Source: Ophiosphaerella korrae
Taxonomy: Eukaryota > Ascomycota > Dothideomycetes > Pleosporales > Phaeosphaeriaceae
Length of the DNA stretch: 27,388 bases
Reading direction: 5' to 3'
Assembly (NCBI GenBank): GCA_028456385.1
Contig: JALNQF010000481.1
Location: 1 to 27,388 of the forward strand
Part shown: in pieces, positions 1 to 10,699 of the stretch
Layout of the letters: each line of letters starts with the position of its first letter
Numbering within the stretch: position 1 is the first letter of the stretch
Translations under genes and position numbers: made by a program
Notes under the pieces: model-generated
Seen by the model: the letters and a program-made list of their open reading frames with translations, nothing else
What the model was told of the DNA's origin: nothing
The model's database searches: none

Positions 1-695
1 CTTAATATCTTATAAATCTAAGCTAAAAGTATCTTAAAGTAGTAAACTAAGTTATTATTTACTTATATAGAACTTAGCACCTATTAGTCTAGTATAGCGA
101 GTAGTAAGATAGCTAGTAGTAAAATAGTAAGTAGTAAGATAGCAAGCAGCGAGACACTAAGCTACTTATATATAGAGACGCGTCGTTTACTACTAATCTA
201 GTAACGCGCTACTTATCTTATAGCTATATTGTAATACTCTTTAGTAGAGTAGTAATATAGAAGGTAGCGTAATAAGCTATAGTAACTACTTCTACTACTA
301 AAGCTAAGCTACTTGCGCTTAAGTACGTAAGTAAAGAGGCAATAGTACTAAAAAAGCTCTTTTAAGAGCTTATATTAGACCTAGGAGCTACTTAGATAAT
401 CTTCTACAATAATTAGTAAATAATTAGACTTATTATAAGTAAAAATAAGAGAGTAACAACGCGCTTACGTTACGTAGATATATAAAATATATAGCTAAGA
501 CAAGAGTATACTAGAGGCTTATTTTAAGTCTCTTATATACTAACAAGCAAGATACTAGTAGATAGCCTAACTAAGTACTTCTTAGAGTAGTAGTTTAAGA
601 GATTTAAAGCTTACCTTAACCTTAAAGATATATAAGCTAAGCTTAAGTTATAAAAATTATAAAAGTAGAGTATAAAGCTATAAAGAAGTCTTTGA
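1..695 (+). pseudogene. Ty1/copia polyprotein, C-terminal RNase H fragment, RIP-degraded
   Basis: This is the 3' end of a copia-type retrotransposon polyprotein, cut by the window start. One frame (codons starting at multiples of 3) reads through the segment. It shows the RNase H region: a DASF-like block at 177-188, the residues TTSTTKAKLLAL at about 285-320 (family form close to TTSSTEAELLAL), then RLRYVDIQN and a VSYILTSK...LTKYF block at about 460-570 (family form RHVDI...H, PT.dq.AD.LTK). Stops inside the frame are TAA or TAG at positions where the family has Gln, Trp or Arg, as expected from RIP. The frame ends at TGA 693-695. TGA is not a typical RIP product, so this is probably the true original stop. 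No 3' LTR of this element was identified downstream. Assignment to copia is firm; the exact clade is not determined. Confidence 0.85.
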
Positions 696-1461
696 ATTAA
701 AGCGCTAAAGCGTAGAGCTAAAGCTTAGAGCTAAGCTTAAAATAGAGTATCTATTTAAAATATAAGATTAACAAACTTATTAAGAAGCGCTTTTACGCGT
801 AGACAATGCGCAAAAGCCTCTTTAGCTTAAGCGTCCCTAGCTAGTAGAGTAGTAATAGCCCCTATTATAAAGGTAGCGTTAGTAAGCGTAGTAGTAGTAA
901 GATTATAGGTAGAGGTAAGAGTAATAGTAGTAGTAAGCGTAGGCACAAGTACAAGCTAAAGTAGAGGTAGAGGTAGGAGTAGTAGAAGAGTCTAAAGACC
1001 TAGAGTCTCCTCTATAACCTTACTAAGTAGTATATAGAAAGTCTTTTAGAGAGCCTTAAGCTCCCTCTCTAGAGCCTTATAGGCTTAGGTAGTAACAAAA
1101 GTAATAGTAGCGTAGTAAGTAATCTTAGGGCTATAATACGAGTTAGTTAACTAATATTAGATAAAGAGCTAGAGTAGCTCTTAAAGTAGTAAATTAAAGA
1201 GCTAGAGTAAAATTTTTAAATTAACTTATATAGGAACGTAGCTATAGCTACTAGTAGTATAGTATATATAATGCTAAACCTCCTCTCTAAGAGAGTTATA
1301 GTAGCTCCTATTAGAGTAGCCTACTAACGCGCTATAAGTATAGTAGAGGTAAGGCTCCTTATAGAGAGTACTTACAACCCTCTTAGAAGAGGAAGTATAA
1401 GAGGGTAGAGGTAAGAGCGTCTATAGTACTAGAGTCTTTTTAGTACGCTTCTTCTTCTTCT

Positions 1462-1500
<39 letters not shown>

Positions 1501-2738
1501 CTTTAGAGGTAGTACGAGAGCAAGATACACAAGCGTAAGTAGCTTTCTTAGCTTTACTCTACAAGAACAAGTTAGTATAATAATTGCTAATATAAAAAGT
1601 AAGCTTTAAAAGCTTTAAAAATAGCAACTTATAATAGCTATAATAATAGTTACTAAAGAGTTTACAAAGCTAAGAAAACTCTAAATATACTACGCGCAGC
1701 GCATAAGCGCTTAGTACCTACGCATAAGCCTAAAATAAATAGAATTATAGGTAAAGGTATTTTTAACTAAGTTTAGATAACTACTATAAAACTTATTCAA
1801 TAGCTCTACTACGTAGCTTACCTAAAGAGTATATTATAAGTTAGAGCTTTACTCTATACAATTTAGGTAAGCCTATAGTAGTAAGCAAGCTATACAAGCT
1901 ATTTAAGCTACTCTACTATATATAAGTAGCCTAGCTTAGATAGCTCTTTAATTAATAATTATCTCCTACTTATTCCTAAGCTCGTATCTCGCAACACTTT
2001 TTTATAGCTATTAAATATATATTTTTAATTTAGTTTATAAACTTTAAAGATAATAGATAGCTTTTACTTTATATAAACTAGAAAAAAATAATAAAATACT
2101 ACTATAAATATATAATAGTATACTATCTCTTAAATAGAAAGAAGTATAAAACTACTTTTATAGTAGATAATACTTACTTTATACTACTAGGAGTAATACT
2201 ACTTAAAGTAAGACTAAAAATACTTTTCTTATAGATAGTATAATACTTAATAAATAGAGTAGACTTTATAATTAATGTATACGTAGTAGTAATACTAATA
2301 TTAACTAAATAATAAGTTAAAAAGCTATAAGTAAATAATACCTAGCTTATAAAAAATATTATAAACTTAGTAATTACTATAATATTAATCTTAATAAAGT
2401 ACTAGAATAGTAGACTATAAGAGAGACTCTAAAAGAGCTTATTAATTCTAAGTATAAGTATAATATAATATTAATAGAACTAATAAAAAAGTACGTAAAG
2501 TATTAAATAAAGCTTTATAATAAGCTATATACTAAGTTACTTTAGATTACTAAAATTTATAAAGAAAATTAACTCGAAAGCTAGTAAATATTAAGTATTA
2601 AAAGTACTCTTATTACTAAAACTATAATAAATACTTATAATACCTACTATCTCTAGAATTACTTTATTTTAAACTCTAGTTTAACTTATATATATAACTA
2701 TTATCTACTAATACTAAACAATTATAGATAAGTAGGTA
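696..2738. other. Unassigned A/T-rich, RIP-like sequence
   Basis: About 2 kb between the copia fragment and the palindrome. The first 1.2 kb (to about 1990) is purine-rich on + with many aggtag/agtag strings, so several frames give Ser/Gln/Arg/Lys-rich low-complexity translations. I could not choose one frame that runs cleanly through it. It may contain the 3' untranslated region or LTR of the copia element, or a separate degraded ORF. From about 2000 to 2738 it is extremely A/T-rich and I recognise nothing. All of it shares the CpA/TpG depletion of the elements around it, so it was probably repeated DNA when mutated. Confidence 0.5.
1448..1501. repeat. Compound trinucleotide microsatellite (CTT)n-(AGT)n
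   Basis: Five CTT units (1448-1462) are followed directly by about 13 AGT units (1463-1501) with no interruption. If translated in the AGT frame it would be a poly-Ser tract; in the frame one base on it is a run of GTA (Val), and in the third a run of TAG stops. The AGT run may itself derive from a TGG- or CAG-type repeat through RIP, but that is inference. Confidence 0.9.
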
Positions 2739-3277
2739 TAAAAACAATATACTACTAAGATAATCTAGAAAAAAAAAAGCTAATAGCTAGTTAAGATATT
2801 ATAGTAGTATATAATATATATACTAGTTATTATTACTTAAAGTTTTTTATACTTACTTAGATCTTACTTAGAGTTATACTAATTACTTAGCTTAGTAGAG
2901 CTTATTAATAGTACTAAGTATACTCTAATAGCTTTTTACTCTAAACTCTTTATACTATATAAGTAATTATATAGTAAAGTAATTACTTATTTACTAGTAA
3001 TAGAAATATAATTTTAGTAAAGTTAAACTTTAGCTTTAGTTCTATTACTATAAACTTTTATACTAGCTAAAGTAACTTATAGTCTTTTATAAAATCTTTA
3101 TAAAGAGTTTAGAGTAAAAATTTATTAAAGTATACTTAGTACTATTAATAAGCTTTACTAAGCTAAGTAACTAGTATTACTAGCTCTATTAGCTAGTATA
3201 TTCTTCTATATATAACTTAGTATAACTTTATATAAGTTCTAAGTATATTTAAATACTTAAAGAAATAATAACTTATA
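2739..3277. repeat. Long palindrome: left arm, centre, and proximal part of right arm
   Basis: The sequence folds back around position 3025 (aaagtt-a-aacttt). The left arm 2739-3024 matches the reverse complement of 3026-3277 and then, across Gyp-1, of 10235-10316. Long near-identical blocks include ttagtactattaataagctt on the right (about 3135) against aagcttattaatagtactaa on the left (about 2899), and the pair of octets tactctaa/ttagagta around 2940 and 3112. The right arm has about 40 extra bases near 3180-3220. No coding frame was recognised. It could be a foldback element, a MITE, or a head-to-head inverted duplication of a degraded repeat. Confidence 0.85.
3273..3277. repeat. Target-site duplication of Gyp-1, left copy (TTATA)
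   Basis: TTATA lies immediately before the TGT that opens the 5' LTR and recurs at 10230-10234 immediately after the 3' LTR. A 5-bp duplication is normal for Ty3/gypsy integration. Confidence 0.85.
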
Positions 3278-3674
3278 TGTTATAAATATAATAGAAGAAA
3301 ACTAGATAGAACTAATTAGCTCTACTAATAGAAACAACAACGTATATAATTATAAGGGTAATAAACTTAATTAGAAAGTTAGTTATAATTAGGATACGTA
3401 ATAATATCGCTACTTTATAGGGCTTAGTAGATACAAAGCTATAAAGCTAACCTATGTATAAAGGTATATAGTTAGTAGCGATGCGTATTATTAGGATAGT
3501 ATTAGTAATTTAAGTATTAACTACGAGCGACAATATATTAATATCTTAAGAATTATCTTATTATTTATAGCCTATTACTTAATTACTATACGTACTTTAG
3601 TTATTAACTTTTAGTCTACTATAACTTCTCCCCCTTAGGGCGCTTAGTAGTTAATAACTAGGTAGCCTATTATA
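3278..3674 (+). repeat. Gyp-1 5' LTR (397 bp)
   Basis: Starts TGTTATAA and ends CCTATTATA; the expected terminal ACA has become ATA, a CpA to TpA change. It matches 9833-10229 along its whole length, for example at cttagggcgcttagtagtta (3633-3652). It contains regions likely to hold the element's promoter and poly(A) signals, but none can be recognised after mutation. About 12 bp after the LTR, a tTAGTTacta stretch (ctagtt in Gyp-2) may be the remnant of a TGG-type primer binding site; this is tentative. Confidence 0.93.
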
Positions 3675-3734
3675 CCTTACTAATTTAGTTACTAAAGGAA
3701 GTAAAGCGTAAGTAGTGTATAGTCTAAGCTAATA

Positions 3735-6450
3735 TAATAGTAGAAAATATACTTAAGATAAGAGGTAAAGCGCCCTTAAGTAGTTATAAGTTAGATAATA
3801 TAGACTAGAGAATAGTTAAATTAAACTTAAACAACCTAATTACTAAAAAAGAGAGTATATAACTATTAATTAATACTTTAACTACGTAGAATAAAAAACT
3901 ACAAAACTACGTTAAGTAGAATAAAGCTTAGATTAAGCCTATAATAAATATCTAAGAATAGATAGAACAAATTACTAAAAGACAAGAGCTAAGTGTAATA
4001 AAAAAACTACTTAAGATACCTATACTTAAGAAGTTTAATAGAATAAGGAAGAACCTAAGACTTTTCTTAGCCTTAGTATAACTCTAGATAGACGTATAGG
4101 TATTACACTTTAATATAGAAGAAAAGAAAGCTATATATATAAGACTATATTTTAAAGAAGATATAATAAGATAGTTTAAACTATACTAGATAGACTACAC
4201 TTTATAAGCTCTAAGAATAAGAAAAGATAAAATAATAGCTATCTTTAGAAGTTATAAATACTTTATATAATAAATAAAAGTAGCTTTTAGAGATATAGAT
4301 ATTACTTAATAAGTAGAAGAAAAGCTTAAGAGACTCTAATAATATAAGAGTATCCTAGAGTATATATTATAGTTTAAATAACTATTATAAAATATAGACT
4401 AAAATAAGCTATCTCTAATATTAACGTTTAAATAAGGACTAAACTAAAAAATCTAGTATAAGTTAATTTAGATAGAGAAACTAAAAACGCTAGAAGCTCT
4501 AAAAAGATAGGTAAAATAAGTTAATAATAATCTCTAAGAATAGAGAATAAATAAAAATAGTAGATACTATAGAAACTATAATAGTAGAGACCTTATAATA
4601 TTAGATACTAATAAAGAGAGTAAAAAGAAGAAGAAAAAAGACTTTAAGTACTATAATTATAATAAGCTAGGTTACTACGCAAAAAACTACTAATTAAAGA
4701 AAAAAGAATTAGTAGTATATTATAAATATAGAAAACTAGGATACATTATAAAAGATTATAGAAGTAAAGATCCTAAGAAAGAAAAAGAAACTTAGTTAAA
4801 AATAACTAACAATAGAAAAGAAGTACCTAAAGTACAAGCTATACTATAAGAAAAAGTAGTAGTAAGTAAAGAGCTATAATATATAATACTCTACTAGACC
4901 TTTTAATATAATAATAACTACTATATATACTTTTCTAGTAAGTAGAGAGTAAGATAGTTTTTATAAAAGAATAGAGTAGTAGGAATAAAAGAAAGAATTT
5001 AAGATTAGCTTAAAAAGATAAGATATTTAAGAGACTTACTAATAGAAGACTTAAAAAGAGATAGAGCCTTAGTACTCTTAATTACTTCTAAAGAAAAGAA
5101 GAGTAATAAAGAGACTACTATAGTTACTTCTAAAGTACTATAAAGTAATAAAGAGTAAGTTAAAGTTAGTTATATAAAGTATACCTAAATTAATAGAAGC
5201 TATAATAGCTATATAATAATAAATATAGTAGAATAAAATAAATATTAGTAGTTTATTTAGAAATACTTACTAGTTATAAGTATAGAGTAAGCGTATAAAG
5301 ACTAGAAAGTATATAATCTTAAGAATATAAAGTTTATACTATTCTAATAATAGAAAGACTAATATATAGTTATAGTAAGAAGAATACCTATATAAAGAGA
5401 ATAGTAGTTCTTTATAAAAAAGATATAATAGATTAATAAGGCCTATATACTAAGTATATTAGTAGTATACTATATCTTAGAATAAACAAGACCTAGTATA
5501 AACAAATATTAAGAAGAGGACAATAAGAAAATAGTTCTAAAATATCTAGTATATTTTAAAGTTTTCTAAGTATTATATTTATATACTAACTACTATATAT
5601 ATAGAGAACCTAAAGTAAAAAACTACGCCTAGCTAGTATAAAAGAAAGGATACAATTATATAAAAGCTATCTAGAGAAAAGATAATAAAGGTTAGGAATT
5701 AGTTAGTATACCTAATAAAGAGTACATAGTAATTAGACCTAAAAAGAAACTATCTTAAGAATATATCCTAAGAAAGCTATAGTATAAATATATAAGAAAT
5801 AAATATCTAAAATACGAAGACTATAAATAGAAAGTAGGCTAATAGCTATTAATAAATATATAATTTATAAAATAGCTTAAGTAAGTAAAACTTAAAAGTA
5901 TAAATAGCTTATATATTATAAAAGAAGGAACGTACTAAAGAAAACAAGTATAAATTTTAATTTATAGTAGAGGTATAAGGAACTTTATATTAAAAAAGTT
6001 TATAGAAGATAAAAGAATAAAGTACACTATAAAAAGGTATCTTTAACTACTAAGTATAATTAAAGGAAAACTATTCTAGAAACCTATAAAGTTTAAAATA
6101 GTACTCTTTATACTAGAGCTAGAAAGACTAAAGATTAAGAATATAGTTATAGATATAATAATAATTAATAATAATAAGACGAAATAGTATATATACTATA
6201 GTTATAGCAAACTAACCTAATAATTAATTAGAGAATAATAAAAATTAGTTACTTTTAGAAAGATATATTAAAAGCTAATAAAAGTATATATAATAGAAAA
6301 TTTCTAGAAGAATATAAGAAGTAAGAAAAGTAACTTACTAAACCTAAAGACTACTTTCTAGAGTATTAGCTATAGGACTTAATAATAGACTTCAAAAAAA
6401 AAAGAACGTAGGCTAGAGTCTAGTCTACTAAAAGACTAAAGAAAAAAAAA
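3735..6450 (+). pseudogene. Gyp-1 gag and aspartic protease, RIP-degraded
   Basis: One frame (codon starts congruent to 2 modulo 3) carries a gag-type region and protease. The start is uncertain because the ATG appears lost; translation is gag-like from about 3735. Two CX2CX4HX4C zinc knuckles are visible at 4649-4690 and 4718-4759, but every metal-binding codon has mutated: Cys is now TAC or TAT (Tyr) and His is TAC (Tyr), each by one G-to-A or C-to-T transition. Around 5960-5990 the frame reads I-Y-S-R-G-I-R-N-F-I, and Gyp-2 reads I-N-S-R-A-I-K-N-F-I at the same place, so the ancestor very likely had a retropepsin IDSGATxNFI active site. Gag packages the RNA into particles and protease cleaves the polyprotein. 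All in-frame stops are TAA or TAG. Confidence 0.85.
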
Positions 6451-9180
6451 TTAAATAAATGTTTATTAAAAACGTACTAAAGAAAAGATTAATATAAAAT
6501 TTAAAATCTTTAGTAGTATATAGACTTATATTTATAGATAAAAAGAGAATATATAATAAATAACCTTACGTAGACTTTAGAAAAACAAACGCAATTATAA
6601 ATAAAAACTATTACTCTTTACTATATATAGATAAGATATAAGATAGGCTATAAAAGGCTTAAATCTTTACAAAATTAGATATCTAAAACGCTTACTACTA
6701 AATTAGAATTAAGAAAAGAGATTAATAGAAAACTATATTTAGAATCTAGTATAAACTATAGAAGTACGTAGTTATACTATTTAGATTAATAAAAGTACTA
6801 GTAGCGTTCTAAGAAAGAATAAATATAGTCCTAAGAGAGTACTTAGACGTATTTATATTTATGTACTTAGATAATATCCTTATATTTTTAGAAATAGAAG
6901 AAGAATATATATAGTATATATAAAAGGTACTAGAAAAATTAGTAGAAAATAAATTATTCTTTAAGATAAGGAAATACAAATTCTATACAAAAGAAATAGA
7001 CTTTCTTAGATTTATTATAGAACTAAGAAAGATAAATATTAACTTAAGTAAGATTAAGATAATCTAAGAATAGCTAATACTAAAGAACCTATAAGAAGTA
7101 TAATAGTTTTATAGGTTAGTAAACTTTTATAAAAAACTAATAGTAAGATAGTCTAAACTAATAGAACTATTAATAAAACTTATAAAAAAAGACACGTTAT
7201 TTAAATAGACTTAGGAATACAACAAAGTATTTAATTAGATTAAATAGAAGTTTATAGATAACCTAGTTATTAGAATATATATCTTAGACTTACTAGTAAT
7301 AGTAAAGATAGTTATATTAAACTTAGTCTATAGAATAGTACTAATATAAGAAGACTAAGCTATAAAGTAAGAATACTTAGTTAAATACTTCTCTAAGAAG
7401 ATAAAGCTAGTAAAGCTTAACTACCTAATCTATAATAAAGAAATACTAGTAATTTACAAAGTATTTATATAGTAGAGAGTATACTTATAAAAAGTAAAGT
7501 ATAAGATAAAGGTCTATATAGACTATAAAAACCTTATAAGATTTATAATAAATAAAGACTTTTTATATTACTATATATAATAGTAAGAATACTTATTATT
7601 ATTTAATCTTAAGATATTATATATAAAAGGTAAAGATAATTAATTTATAGACGCTTTAAGTAGAAGACTAGATCTATAGAAAGAAGTAAATACTACTAGT
7701 ATAGTTCTAGTTAAGAATAAAGAAGGATATTTAGTTCTAAATATACCTAGAATAGCTATAATACTTAAGATAAAGAGTAATAAACTAAATAAAAAGATTT
7801 AAAAAGAAACGTAAAAAGCTTTAAAAGAAATAAAAAAGCTTAAGATCTAAGAAAGACTTATAAAAGCTTATAGAAGAACTTACGTTTTAAATAAGAAATA
7901 AAGAGAATTTATATAGTAGTTTTATAAACTACTAGTATATAGATACTAAGGTATTAATAAAATACTAGATAGGTATTTAAAGAACTACTATATCTTAAAA
8001 GTAAGATAACTAGTAATAGAAGTACTACGAGATTGTATAGAGTATTATAGAAATAAATATAGTAGATATATACTATATAGAATACTATAACTAGTTAAAA
8101 TACTATAATAACTCTAGAGAGTTATTATAATAGACTTTATTACGAAGTTACTAAAGTTAAAAGACCTAATATTAGGAATTAAGTATAATAGAATCTTAAT
8201 AATAGTAAATAAACTTATAAAGTATATATACTTTAAACTATATAAAGAGAAAAGTAGGATAGAGGCTACTATATACTAGGTCTTAGAGACTATAGTTAGC
8301 TAGTATAGTATTCTAGATATAATTATTATAGATAGAGATATAAGATTTATATTAAAACTATAGAGAACAATAGTAGTATTATTAAGAATTAAATATTAAA
8401 TATTAATAGTATAATATCTATAGATAGAGAGATAATTAGAACGTATAAACTAAATAGTAGAGTAGTACTTAAGATACTACTTTAACTATAATTAGAATAA
8501 TTAGGTATAGCTACTCCCTAGAGTATAGTTAGTATATATTAGCGCAAAAAATATAGTAATAAGAGTATTACTTTTTTTTATAAACTATAGATTTAATCCT
8601 AATATATACTAGATACTAAGATTTAAAGTATTTTTATTTCTAAAAAGAGAAAACATTGCTAATTAATTAAAAGAGATATACAATTAGTTATAATAGGATA
8701 TAGAATTCTTATAGGATTAAATAGCAAAGTACTATAATAAGAAATACTAAGAAGGACTTTAATTTAAGAAGAGAGAAAAAGTATAGTTAGTATAAAGAAA
8801 TATTAAAAGTAAATAAATAAGTTTAAAACTAGACTACGTTAAAATAGACCTATATAGAGTAGAAAAGAAAGTTATACTAGTTATATTTAAATTAAGACTA
8901 CTAGATAAGAAAAGGATATACCTAATATTCTATATAGTACTACTAGAGAAGGTACTACAAGAAGTAGAACTACTAGAATATAAAGTAGATACGTATAGAG
9001 AATAAAAAGACTAAAAAGTTAAATAAATCTTATAATATTAATTCTATAATAGAAGGAATAACTACCTAGTAAAATAGATAGGTATAAATAAGAAAGGATA
9101 ACTATAAGAAAATATATAGGAACTAGAAAACAATCTTAATTACTCTAAGAAATTAGAAGAGTTCTAAAATTAAAACTTAC
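6450..9180 (+). pseudogene. Gyp-1 pol: reverse transcriptase, RNase H, integrase, chromodomain, RIP-degraded
   Basis: A second frame (codon starts at multiples of 3) holds the rest of pol. Reverse transcriptase: YVDFRKTNAI at 6567, FTKLDI at about 6670, and the catalytic box now MYLDN at 6861-6875 (ancestral YLDD). RNase H: YIDYKNL at 7515-7535 (family YTDHKNL) and IKGKDN...DALSRR at 7623-7667. Integrase: zinc-binding region around 7900-8060, then DD35E with all three acids still present (GAC 8133, GAT 8331, GAA 8439; 35 residues between the last two). A chromodomain follows at about 8961-9170 (VELLEYKVD, then YLVKQIG and NIQELENNL); in this class it can steer integration to marked chromatin. 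Numerous TAA/TAG stops prevent translation. The 3' limit is approximate. Confidence 0.92.
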
Positions 9181-9832
9181 TAAAGCGCCTTGTAGTAAAC
9201 TAAGAAAATCTGCGATACTACTAGTAGATAGAGAGGTAATAGGAGCGCTTAATATAATATAAGCTAGAGTAGCCTCTAATATATCTTTAAGGTCTATCTT
9301 AGCCTCTAAGGTACAAGACTATTTAGATAATTTAGCGTTATTATAAGCTATTAGCTTATAAAAGTAGTTAGTATATACCTAAAGTTTTACTATCTTATAA
9401 GTAGTCTTAGAGATTAGGTTATACTAAGCTTATTCTATATTAGCTAGTTATAACAATAGTTTCGCTTAAGACCTATTAATAACTCTCTTTATATAACTTA
9501 GAACTAAGGTACCTAGTTATAATAGAATACTTATACTTAGTAAGAAAGATACTAGAAAGAGTATAGTAGTACTAAACATTAGCCTAAATATACTTACTAT
9601 AAGCCTTACTATCTTTTAAAGATATAAGATAAGTTAACTTTAACTTATTATAATAAGAATAAGGAATTATCTTAATACTATTACAAGTAATATAGTTAGC
9701 AAGTAGTAGCTTATTATATTAGGAATAAGAAGGTATAAAGAGTAATAAGGAACTAGAAATCTATAAAGAAACTAGATTAATAACTCTAGCCCTAGGATAG
9801 AGAAATAAGAACTTACCTAAAAGAGGAGATAG
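9181..9832 (+). other. Gyp-1 3' internal region and polypurine tract
   Basis: About 650 bp between the chromodomain and the 3' LTR, clearly homologous to 15311-15960 (complement) in Gyp-2. Two or three frames stay open apart from RIP-type stops, so coding capacity cannot be decided. It ends in a purine run (aaaagaggagatag, 9819-9832) directly against the LTR, the expected plus-strand primer; Gyp-2 has the same tract at 15311-15324 (complement). Confidence 0.75.
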
Positions 9833-10229
9833 TATTACGAATATAATAGAAGAAAATTAGATAGAACTAATTAGCCTTACTAAAGGAAATAACAACGTAT
9901 ATAATTATAAGGGTAATAAACTTAATTAAGAAGTTAGTTATAATTAGGATATATAATAACTTTACTACTTTATAGGGCTTAGTAGACACGAAGCTATAAA
10001 GCTAACCTAAGTATAAAGGTATATAGTTAGTAGCGGTGCGTATTATTAGGATAGTATTAGTAATTTAATTATTAACTACAAGCGACAATACATTAATATT
10101 GCGAGAATTATCTTATTATTTATAGCCTATTACTTAATTACTATACGTACTTTAGTTATTAACTCTTCGTCTACTATAACCTTCTCTCCTTAGGGCGCTT
10201 AGTAGTTAACAACTAGGTAGCCTATTATA
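9833..10229 (+). repeat. Gyp-1 3' LTR (397 bp)
   Basis: Same length and ends as the 5' LTR; here the opening TGTTAC has become TATTAC and the closing ACA is ATA. It is followed by the second TTATA target-site duplication (10230-10234). The two LTRs differ mainly by transitions, as expected when independent RIP hits fall on sequences that were identical at insertion. Confidence 0.93.
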
Positions 10230-10234
10230 TTATA
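10230..10234. repeat. Target-site duplication of Gyp-1, right copy (TTATA)
   Basis: Second copy of the 5-bp duplication; see 3273-3277. Removing Gyp-1 and one copy restores the right palindrome arm. Confidence 0.85.
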
Positions 10235-10316
10235 TATATATTATATACTACTATAATAGATTAACTAGCTATTAGCTTATTTATATCTTAATTAGATTAG
10301 TAGTATATTATTTTTA
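10235..10316. repeat. Distal part of the right palindrome arm
   Basis: Continuing directly from 3277 once Gyp-1 is removed, this stretch is the reverse complement of about 2739-2823. Matching strings include attatatactactataata (10240-10259) and aactagctattagctt (10263-10278), then tagtagtatatta with a run of T. Similarity to the left arm fades after about 10316. Confidence 0.85.
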
Positions 10317-10408
10317 TAATCTTCTTCTTTAGTTTAATAATTATCTTTAATAATATATAAAAGAGTTATCTCTTAAATCTCTTATTTTTATACTAATATT
10401 AGAAAGTT

Positions 10409-10493
10409 TATAACTTACTAATATTATAAACTTACTAATATTACAAACTTACTAATATTATAAATTTACTAATATTATAAACTAACTAATATT
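10409..10493 (+). repeat. Five tandem copies of a 17-bp repeat
   Basis: Consecutive 17-bp units of the form ataaacttactaatatt run from 10409 to 10493 with one or two differences each; a partial copy (tactaatatt) precedes them at 10391-10400. It lies between the palindrome and the start of the Gyp-3 frame, so it could belong to the 5' LTR or leader of Gyp-3, but no LTR boundary could be seen. Confidence 0.9.
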
Positions 10494-10699
10494 TAACTAC
10501 CTTTCTACTTTTAGTTAGCGCTTAGTAAGCTACTAGGTATATATACTTAGTACTTACTTAGATAGCTATATATACTATTTACTCTTTTTAGTTAATTATT
10601 AAAACTACTTTATTAAGTTATCTTATATAATGTCTACTTTATATAATAATAGATCTTTATAAATATTTTACTTTTATAGGCTTTTCTATAACCTAAAAC
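10494..10699. other. A/T-rich stretch, nothing recognised
   Basis: About 200 bp between the 17-bp repeats and the Gyp-3 gag-like frame. No convincing motif, repeat or coding frame. It may be the untranslated leader of Gyp-3. Confidence 0.4.

Larger units (their letters stand above)
3278..10229 (+). mobile_element. Gyp-1: complete Ty3/gypsy chromovirus-type LTR retrotransposon, RIP-inactivated
   Basis: A 6,952-bp element bounded by 397-bp direct LTRs (3278-3674 and 9833-10229) and a TTATA target-site duplication. Internal order on + is gag with two zinc knuckles, aspartic protease, reverse transcriptase, RNase H, integrase and a C-terminal chromodomain, then about 650 bp of 3' sequence and a polypurine tract. 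This order, with integrase after RNase H, defines Ty3/gypsy; the chromodomain points to the chromovirus branch common in fungi. Gag and protease share one frame; reverse transcriptase to chromodomain share another, offset by +1. In-frame stops are TAA or TAG. It is inserted in the right arm of the palindrome centred at 3025. A second, diverged member of the family is Gyp-2 on the opposite strand. Confidence 0.93.

Noticed and set aside
1463..1501. (AGT)n run as a CRISPR-like or regulatory array
   Set aside because: It is a simple uninterrupted trinucleotide microsatellite with no spacers.
800..1990. A Ser/Gln/Arg-rich protein-like reading across the first unassigned stretch
   Set aside because: Following it requires switching frame, and the apparent Ser run comes from the AGT microsatellite. 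No domain was recognised, so it is left as unassigned sequence.
3675..3700. Primer binding site next to the Gyp-1 5' LTR
   Set aside because: Only a tentative tTAGTT/cTAGTT remnant about 12 bp inside the LTR is visible. RIP has altered the expected TGG and I cannot match a tRNA with confidence, so no separate feature is given.
9182..9832. Possible extra ORF downstream of the chromodomain, conserved between Gyp-1 and Gyp-2
   Set aside because: Two or three frames are equally open when TAA/TAG are ignored and each reads similarly well in both copies. Conservation is explained by common descent of the elements, so coding cannot be claimed.
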